The notes beneath the pieces are model-generated. The model ran no database searches. It worked only from the letters and a program-made list of their open reading frames with translations, and had not been told where the DNA came from. The position numbers and the translations under genes are program-made. From JANMZR01 sp031383555 (lineage in GTDB: Bacteria > Bacteroidota > Bacteroidia > Cytophagales > Spirosomataceae), in the NCBI GenBank assembly GCA_031383555.1, contig JANMZR010000003.1, positions 1 through 15,441 of the forward strand: a stretch of DNA of 15,441 nt, given 5' to 3'. Shown one piece after another: positions 15,096 through 15,441 of the stretch (position 1 is the first letter of the stretch; every line of letters begins with the position of its first letter).

Positions 15096-15441
15096 TTGTC
15101 TGAAAAAATTGCTAATTTTATTTCAATTCTATTTCATCCATTATTGCTTCCAACCTATATTTTTGGTGTGTTATTTTATATATCACCTGAAGTGATTGCA
15201 AGCTTACAGTCATATCAATCTGCAAATGTTGAGTCGCTTATAAAAATTGGATTCAAGGAAAATCTACTTTTTTTACTATTCCTTTGTACTTTTTTAATGC
15301 CCGCTTCGGTTATTTATTATTTGTATAAAATAAAAATTGTTTCAACCTTAAAAATGGAAGAGCTAGCCACCAGACGAATTCCCTATTTTATTACTTTTTT
15401 ATTGTACCTCTTATTTGGATTTTTTTTGAAATATAAACTAC
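15096..15441 (+). CDS. Conserved membrane protein, 3' partial
   Basis: An open frame runs from a stop near 15060 to the window end without interruption. It gives SEKIANFISILFHPLLLPTY after the start, then three hydrophobic segments: IFGVLFYI near the N-terminus, LLFLLFLCTFLMPASVIYYL, and PYFITFLLYLLFGFFLKY. The ISILFHPLLLPTY start, the LMPA.....L motif and TLKMEELATRRIPY fit a conserved multi-pass membrane protein of Cytophagales, sometimes grouped near PAP2-type proteins; the catalytic PAP2 motifs are not visible in this part. There is no ATG near the start. TTG at 15096 is the best initiation codon, 7 bp after rpoN; ATT at 15090 or 15093 are less likely. The function is unknown. Confidence 0.75.
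   Translation, partial: MSEKIANFISILFHPLLLPTYIFGVLFYISPEVIASLQSYQSANVESLIKIGFKENLLFLLFLCTFLMPASVIYYLYKIKIVSTLKMEELATRRIPYFITFLLYLLFGFFLKYKL

Overview
The window is AT-rich DNA from a Bacteroidota genome, most likely Cytophagales. The signs are ribosome-binding sites without a Shine-Dalgarno sequence, TAnnTTTG promoter boxes, a beta-helix repeat protein with DMGAYE motifs, a free-standing LytTR regulator, DUF1684 and LolA-like secreted proteins, and a ClpX with GETGTGKT in Walker A. The genus cannot be fixed by eye.

Layout. Bases 1-3084 (+) hold the 3' part of a large secreted repeat protein followed by a small LytTR-only DNA-binding protein. Bases 3397-5553 (+) encode an exported GH31 glycoside hydrolase. 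From 5608 to 13224 seven genes lie on the minus strand. In transcription order they are asnS, nuoH, a secreted LolA/LolB-like protein, hemH, clpX, a small secreted beta-sandwich protein and a membrane-anchored DUF1684 protein. hemH and clpX are 27 bp apart and look like an operon. The small secreted gene has its own hairpin-plus-T-run terminator. Divergent from asnS, rpoN (13631-15088, +) is followed after 7 bp by a conserved membrane protein that begins with TTG and runs off the window.

Most of the window is housekeeping: asparaginyl-tRNA synthesis, a complex I subunit, the last step of protoheme synthesis, an AAA+ unfoldase and sigma-54. The accessory part is the left end. There, tandem units of about 390 residues, a perfect 64-bp direct repeat that coincides with the window edge, and the adjacent LytTR gene suggest a surface-protein locus that can recombine. 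The other unusual place is the 212-bp asnS/nuoH spacer, which holds four inverted repeats in a row and is less AT-rich than other spacers. I see no CRISPR array, tRNA, rRNA, transposase, phage gene or recognisable defence system.
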